A stretch of 53,982 nucleotides of DNA. It comes from Pseudomonadota bacterium (GTDB lineage: Bacteria > Pseudomonadota > Alphaproteobacteria > SP197). The stretch spans positions 1 through 53,982 of the forward strand of contig JAQCLG010000003.1 in assembly GCA_027592745.1 (NCBI GenBank), read 5' to 3'. Position 1 is the first letter of the stretch, and the number at the start of each line of letters is the position of its first letter. The notes beneath the pieces were generated by a model. That model ran no database searches. It saw nothing but the letters and a program-made list of their open reading frames with translations, and was not told where the DNA came from. Shown one piece after another: positions 51,043 to 53,982 of the stretch. A program made the position numbers and the translations under genes.

Positions 51043-52182
51043 TCAGGCGTTGGTGATCATGTCGACGTAGACCTGGCGCATCGGCGCGAACCAGGGCGTG
51101 TCGGCCTGCCACCACCAGAGGTTGGACAGGGTCTCGGGCGTGTAGATTTCCATGAAGGTCGCCGAGTACTGCTCACCCGCGTGGGCGGCAGCGCCGGTGG
51201 CCGCCGAGTTGTAGCCGGTGTTGGCGACGAACATGCCCGACATCTCCGGCTCGAACATGGCGTTGAGGAAGGCATAGGCCTGGTCGACGTTCTCGGCGCC
51301 GGAGGGGATGACGATCGAGTCCATCCAGGTGATGCCGCCTTCGACGGGCATGCGGTACTTCCAGGCGGGATCGACGTCCCAGCCCAGCTTGATGCCGGTG
51401 GTGTCCCAGGTCTGGCCGATGACGCAGCCGGCCTCGGTGAAGGCGTTGGTCGCCTCGGTGGCGTTGTTCCAGAAGGCGCCGACGTTCTGCTTGTTCTCGA
51501 TGATGTAGGCCGCGACCGCGTCCCAGACGCGCGTGGCGTCCTCTTCGGACTTGTAGACGTCGAGCATGCGGTTGGAGGGAACCGCACCGGTGGCGTCGAG
51601 GTAGAGGCCGGTGCCCATGATGACCGACTTCTGGCGGAAGGCGACCTTGCCCGCGAGATCGGGACCCCAGAGCGAGCCGTAGGAGACCTCGTTGTCGGCC
51701 AGCGGCATGGCGGCCGCATTGAAGGTCACGGCCTCGGTGCCCCAGTCGAACGGCAGGGCGACACGCTCGCCGCGCTGGACGCCGCCGAGCTGGATGGAGT
51801 CGCGCACCATCGAGGGGATGATGTTGTCCATGTTGACCCTGGACTCATCGATCGTGGCGAGCAGCATGGTGCCGTCGTCGGCCTTGTAGTTCGGCACGTT
51901 GGTGACCGAGGGGAAGATGATGTCGAAGCCGGAACCGCCGGCGGCCTTGAGCTTCTGCTCGGCCTCGTCGTTGGAACCGAAGGTCGAGAGGTTGACCTTG
52001 ATGCCGCTGTCGGCCTCGAACTTGTCGATCATGTTCTGCTGGACGTAGTCGCCCCAGGCAAAGACGTTGACCTGGCCCGAAGTGGCCAGCGCATCGCGGG
52101 AACGCAGGACGGCCGGCATGGCCAGGGTGGCGGCGGCCGCGGCCGTGCCCTTCAGGGCGGTGCGGCGGGTGATTTCAGTCAT
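51043..52182 (-). CDS. Periplasmic substrate-binding protein (PotD/PotF-like) with Tat-type signal
   Basis: A 379-residue binding protein. The start at 52182 (MTEITRRTALKGTAAAAATL) carries a twin-arginine motif TRRTALKG and a hydrophobic Ala-rich stretch ending near ALA, so export by Tat is likely; the track start at 52335 is rejected. The mature part begins VNVFAWGDYVQQNMIDKFEADSG, typical of the PotD/PotF cluster, and contains many aromatic residues (TWMDS; LWWWQADTPW) that usually box a cationic amine. It is the first gene of the transporter operon, divergent from the conserved unknown at 52356. Confidence 0.93.
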   Translation of the reverse strand: MTEITRRTALKGTAAAAATLAMPAVLRSRDALATSGQVNVFAWGDYVQQNMIDKFEADSGIKVNLSTFGSNDEAEQKLKAAGGSGFDIIFPSVTNVPNYKADDGTMLLATIDESRVNMDNIIPSMVRDSIQLGGVQRGERVALPFDWGTEAVTFNAAAMPLADNEVSYGSLWGPDLAGKVAFRQKSVIMGTGLYLDATGAVPSNRMLDVYKSEEDATRVWDAVAAYIIENKQNVGAFWNNATEATNAFTEAGCVIGQTWDTTGIKLGWDVDPAWKYRMPVEGGITWMDSIVIPSGAENVDQAYAFLNAMFEPEMSGMFVANTGYNSAATGAAAHAGEQYSATFMEIYTPETLSNLWWWQADTPWFAPMRQVYVDMITNA

Positions 52183-52355
52183 GGCGTTGAAGCCTCCGAA
52201 GGGTGCGAAGGCGGTGAGTGTTAGGCCCCGGTTGTTACGGCCCCGCAAACGAACCTTGAAGTTAATGTGACGGACCGCCCCAGCTGTGGACATCTCCACC
52301 TCCCGGGGGTCTGTTCCGGGGGACCGCTGCACCACTTCAATCCGGGAGCGGAACC

Positions 52356-53051
52356 ATGAAGGTCACCTTCCGCTGCCCGCCCGAACTGGAGGGCCTGATC
52401 CCGGCGCCGATCGCGGCCCGCCGCGGCTTGCCGGCGTGGCTGCGGCAGATGCCCAACATGGCCCACAGCAACGACCTCGACGCCGATCTCGAGACGGTCA
52501 AGCAGTGCCCGCCCTTCGTCGACGCCATGGGCGCGGGCTTCCTGATGCCGCTGGTCGTCGACCTGCAGGTGGCCGACGGCGCCTTCGCCTGGGACTGGGA
52601 GCCGCCGGCCAGACTGCCGGCCCACTACCCGCGCTCGCCCTTTGCCTTTCATGTTCCAGAGCAGCTCGTCGGCACGCCGATGCATGACCCCGAGCGCTTC
52701 GCGGTCAAGTTCATCAACTTCTGGACCATCGCGCTGCCCGCCGGCTGGGGCCTGCTCTGCACCCATCCGGCCAACCGGGCCGACCTGCCGTTCCGCACCG
52801 TCACCGGCCTGGTGCGCGCCGACAACTACGACACCTTCATCCACTTTCCCGCCCTGTGGAGCGATCCCGGCTTCGCGGGCACCCTGCCCCGCGGCACACC
52901 CGTGGCGCAGTGCTACCCGGTGCCGCTCGAATCCCTGGAGCTGGAGACCGGCACGATCACGGGCGAGGCGGCCGAGAAGTTCCTTGGCGCCCACACCGCA
53001 CCGCGCGACGGCCTGGGCGCCTACCGCAGGCACCACCGCCGGCGCGACTGA
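52356..53051 (+). CDS. Conserved protein of unknown function (DUF6065-like)
   Basis: A 231-residue soluble protein beginning MKVTFRCPPELEGLIPAP after GGGAGCGGAACC. It is rich in Pro, Trp and His, with blocks RGLPAWLRQMPNM, FKFINFWTIALPAGWGLLCTHPANR and FIHFPALWSDP. These resemble small proteins grouped as DUF6065, often seen near secretion or sulfotransferase/glycosyltransferase genes; the match is from memory and tentative. There is no signal peptide or membrane segment. It is transcribed away from the ABC transporter and converges on the TPR gene with a six-base gap. Confidence 0.75.
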   Translation: MKVTFRCPPELEGLIPAPIAARRGLPAWLRQMPNMAHSNDLDADLETVKQCPPFVDAMGAGFLMPLVVDLQVADGAFAWDWEPPARLPAHYPRSPFAFHVPEQLVGTPMHDPERFAVKFINFWTIALPAGWGLLCTHPANRADLPFRTVTGLVRADNYDTFIHFPALWSDPGFAGTLPRGTPVAQCYPVPLESLELETGTITGEAAEKFLGAHTAPRDGLGAYRRHHRRRD

Positions 53052-53057
53052 TCCCGG

Positions 53058-53819
53058 TCAGGCCAGGCCGAGCAGCGCACGCATCCGCGCCGGGCGCAGG
53101 TCGAAGCTGCCGTGGGGGCCTGCAGCGAGCGCGCGCAGCACCGCGCCATAGGCGGAAGGTTCATGGACGAGCAGTTCGCGATAGACCGCCAGCGCGTCGT
53201 CCAGGCGGCCGGTTTCCTGGAGGCTGCCGCCCAGGCCGAGCATGAGTTCGCGCTGGGGGCCCAGTGCCGCCCGGCAGGCCTGGAAGTGCCGGCAGGCCGC
53301 GGCGTGATCGCCCAGCGCACGCGCCGCCAGCCCGAGGTGGAGGACCACGACCGGGTGGCCGGGGTCGTGTTCGAGCGCGGCATCGAGACGTGCCCTGGCC
53401 TCCCCCGCACGCCCGTCGCGCAGCAGCAGGGCGGCAAGCTCGCAGCTTGCCCGGGTGTAGGAGGGCGCCAGGCTCACCGCCTTGACGAGCCAGGACTCGG
53501 CCTCGCGATCGGCGCCGCGGGCGGCCAGCAGGTGGCCCAGGTTGTAGGCCGCCTGGGGATTGCCGTCGTCGCGTTCCACGGCGCGGCACAACACGTTCTC
53601 GGCCTCCTCGACGGCGCCCGAGGCGGCAAGCGCGATGCCGAGGTTGACCATGGCGGAGGCCCCTGCCCCGGCCGCGACCGCCCGCCGCAGTAACGGGACG
53701 GACTCGTCGAGACGGGCCTGCTGCAGGGCAAGGACGCCGCGCAGATGCGCCGCCTCGCCGTCATCCGGGCTGACAACGGACAGGCGGTCCGGGCGATCTG
53801 GGGGCTGCGAGCGGGGCAT
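53058..53819 (-). CDS. Tetratricopeptide repeat (TPR) protein
   Basis: A 253-residue, almost wholly helical protein made of about six TPR units, for example AAHLRGVLALQQARLDESVPLLRRAV, AMVNLGIALAASGAVEEAENVL and AAYNLGHLLAARGADREAESWL. TPR arrays hold other proteins. No catalytic domain or signal peptide is present in the visible chain; the ATG at 53819 begins MPRSQPPDRPD. It is similar in style to the N-terminal TPR part of the protein at 31733 but is not a close copy. Its partner cannot be named. The 160 bases beyond it, to the window end, show no gene. Confidence 0.85.
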   Translation of the reverse strand: MPRSQPPDRPDRLSVVSPDDGEAAHLRGVLALQQARLDESVPLLRRAVAAGAGASAMVNLGIALAASGAVEEAENVLCRAVERDDGNPQAAYNLGHLLAARGADREAESWLVKAVSLAPSYTRASCELAALLLRDGRAGEARARLDAALEHDPGHPVVVLHLGLAARALGDHAAACRHFQACRAALGPQRELMLGLGGSLQETGRLDDALAVYRELLVHEPSAYGAVLRALAAGPHGSFDLRPARMRALLGLA

Positions 53820-53982
53820 CGTCTCTCCCTGGACGGGAAGCCATTGTGAACGGGTCGGCGCCGGTCCGAAACCGTTTGCCGCGCGCGGGGGCTTCTGGCA
53901 GCGTTGCCGCGACCGGTTGACCTGCCCCCGCTGACTGGTCCGGTTTCAATGTTAGTGCATGGTCGGCTTTGTCGCCAAGCTG

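Noticed and set aside
52183-52355. Regulatory RNA before the ABC transporter
   Set aside because: The GC-rich direct words CCGGGGG-TCTGTT-CCGGGGG near 52304 are suggestive, but no convincing hairpin or known class could be supported.

Overview
The window is GC-rich chromosomal DNA from an alphaproteobacterium, most likely a Rhodospirillales-type or similar environmental or marine lineage. This is inferred from the groESL locus with a CIRCE element, the alphaproteobacterial GroEL sequence, palindromic intergenic repeats of a kind common in that class, and the dense set of amine, amide and peptide catabolism genes with polyamine-type ABC transport. No rRNA, tRNA, CRISPR, prophage or transposase gene was seen. 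Genes are tightly packed, with many ATGA/GTGA stop-start overlaps.

Layout. (1) Positions 1-6607, minus strand: a likely eight-gene operon led by mtnA and a class II aldolase (a pair fitting the methylthioribose-phosphate / 5-deoxyribose 'DHAP shunt'), then a CMD-family protein, a HisD-family dehydrogenase, a 584-aa unknown, an M19-like dipeptidase and a DUF3726-like gene cut by the window edge. (2) 6608-7531: a long mtnA leader, a palindromic repeat with a tandem 51-bp duplication, and a truncated VOC gene. (3) 7672-12995, plus strand: a histidine-type operon hisG-hisB-hisH-hisF-MFS-hisA/I/E, whose last gene fuses HisA, HisI and HisE in one chain. (4) 13038-15172: groES-groEL with promoter, CIRCE and terminator, then an orphan HigA antitoxin framed by duplicated terminators.

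(5) 15694-22694, plus strand: the most striking locus. A small protein resembling the N,N-dimethylformamidase (DMFase) small subunit is followed by three tandem paralogs of the DMFase large subunit. A fourth paralog lies at 42889-45114 on the other strand. All four keep the residues corresponding to the known two-tyrosine/one-glutamate iron site. (6) 23075-33747: a Rieske oxygenase interrupted by an in-frame TAG; a minus-strand set of a TMADH/DMADH-family flavoprotein, SDR, cupin and TauD-type dioxygenase; and a plus-strand set of an FAD amine oxidase, DUF1275 protein, aminopeptidase-like hydrolase, TPR-glycosyltransferase-like protein and MsrB. (7) 33753-33892: a MITE-like element with 11-bp terminal inverted repeats. 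(8) 33979-46106, minus strand: a nine-gene run of M19-like peptidase, DMFase paralog 4, FrhB-like flavoprotein, M81/MlrC peptidase, SDR, sulfotransferase, lipoprotein hydrolase, NDP-forming acyl-CoA synthetase and MATE exporter. (9) 46270-52182: an aldehyde dehydrogenase and a spermidine/putrescine-type ABC transporter whose PotB-like permease carries an unusual coiled-coil insertion. (10) A conserved unknown and a TPR protein close the window.

How it may work together (inference): the DMFase-like enzymes would release small N-methylated amines from amides. The TMADH/DMADH-like dehydrogenase, FAD oxidase, Rieske and TauD-type oxygenases and the aldehyde dehydrogenase would demethylate or oxidise the products. 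The ABC system would import the substrate. This would be an expanded, multi-substrate amide-to-amine pathway. No substrate is established by the sequence alone.
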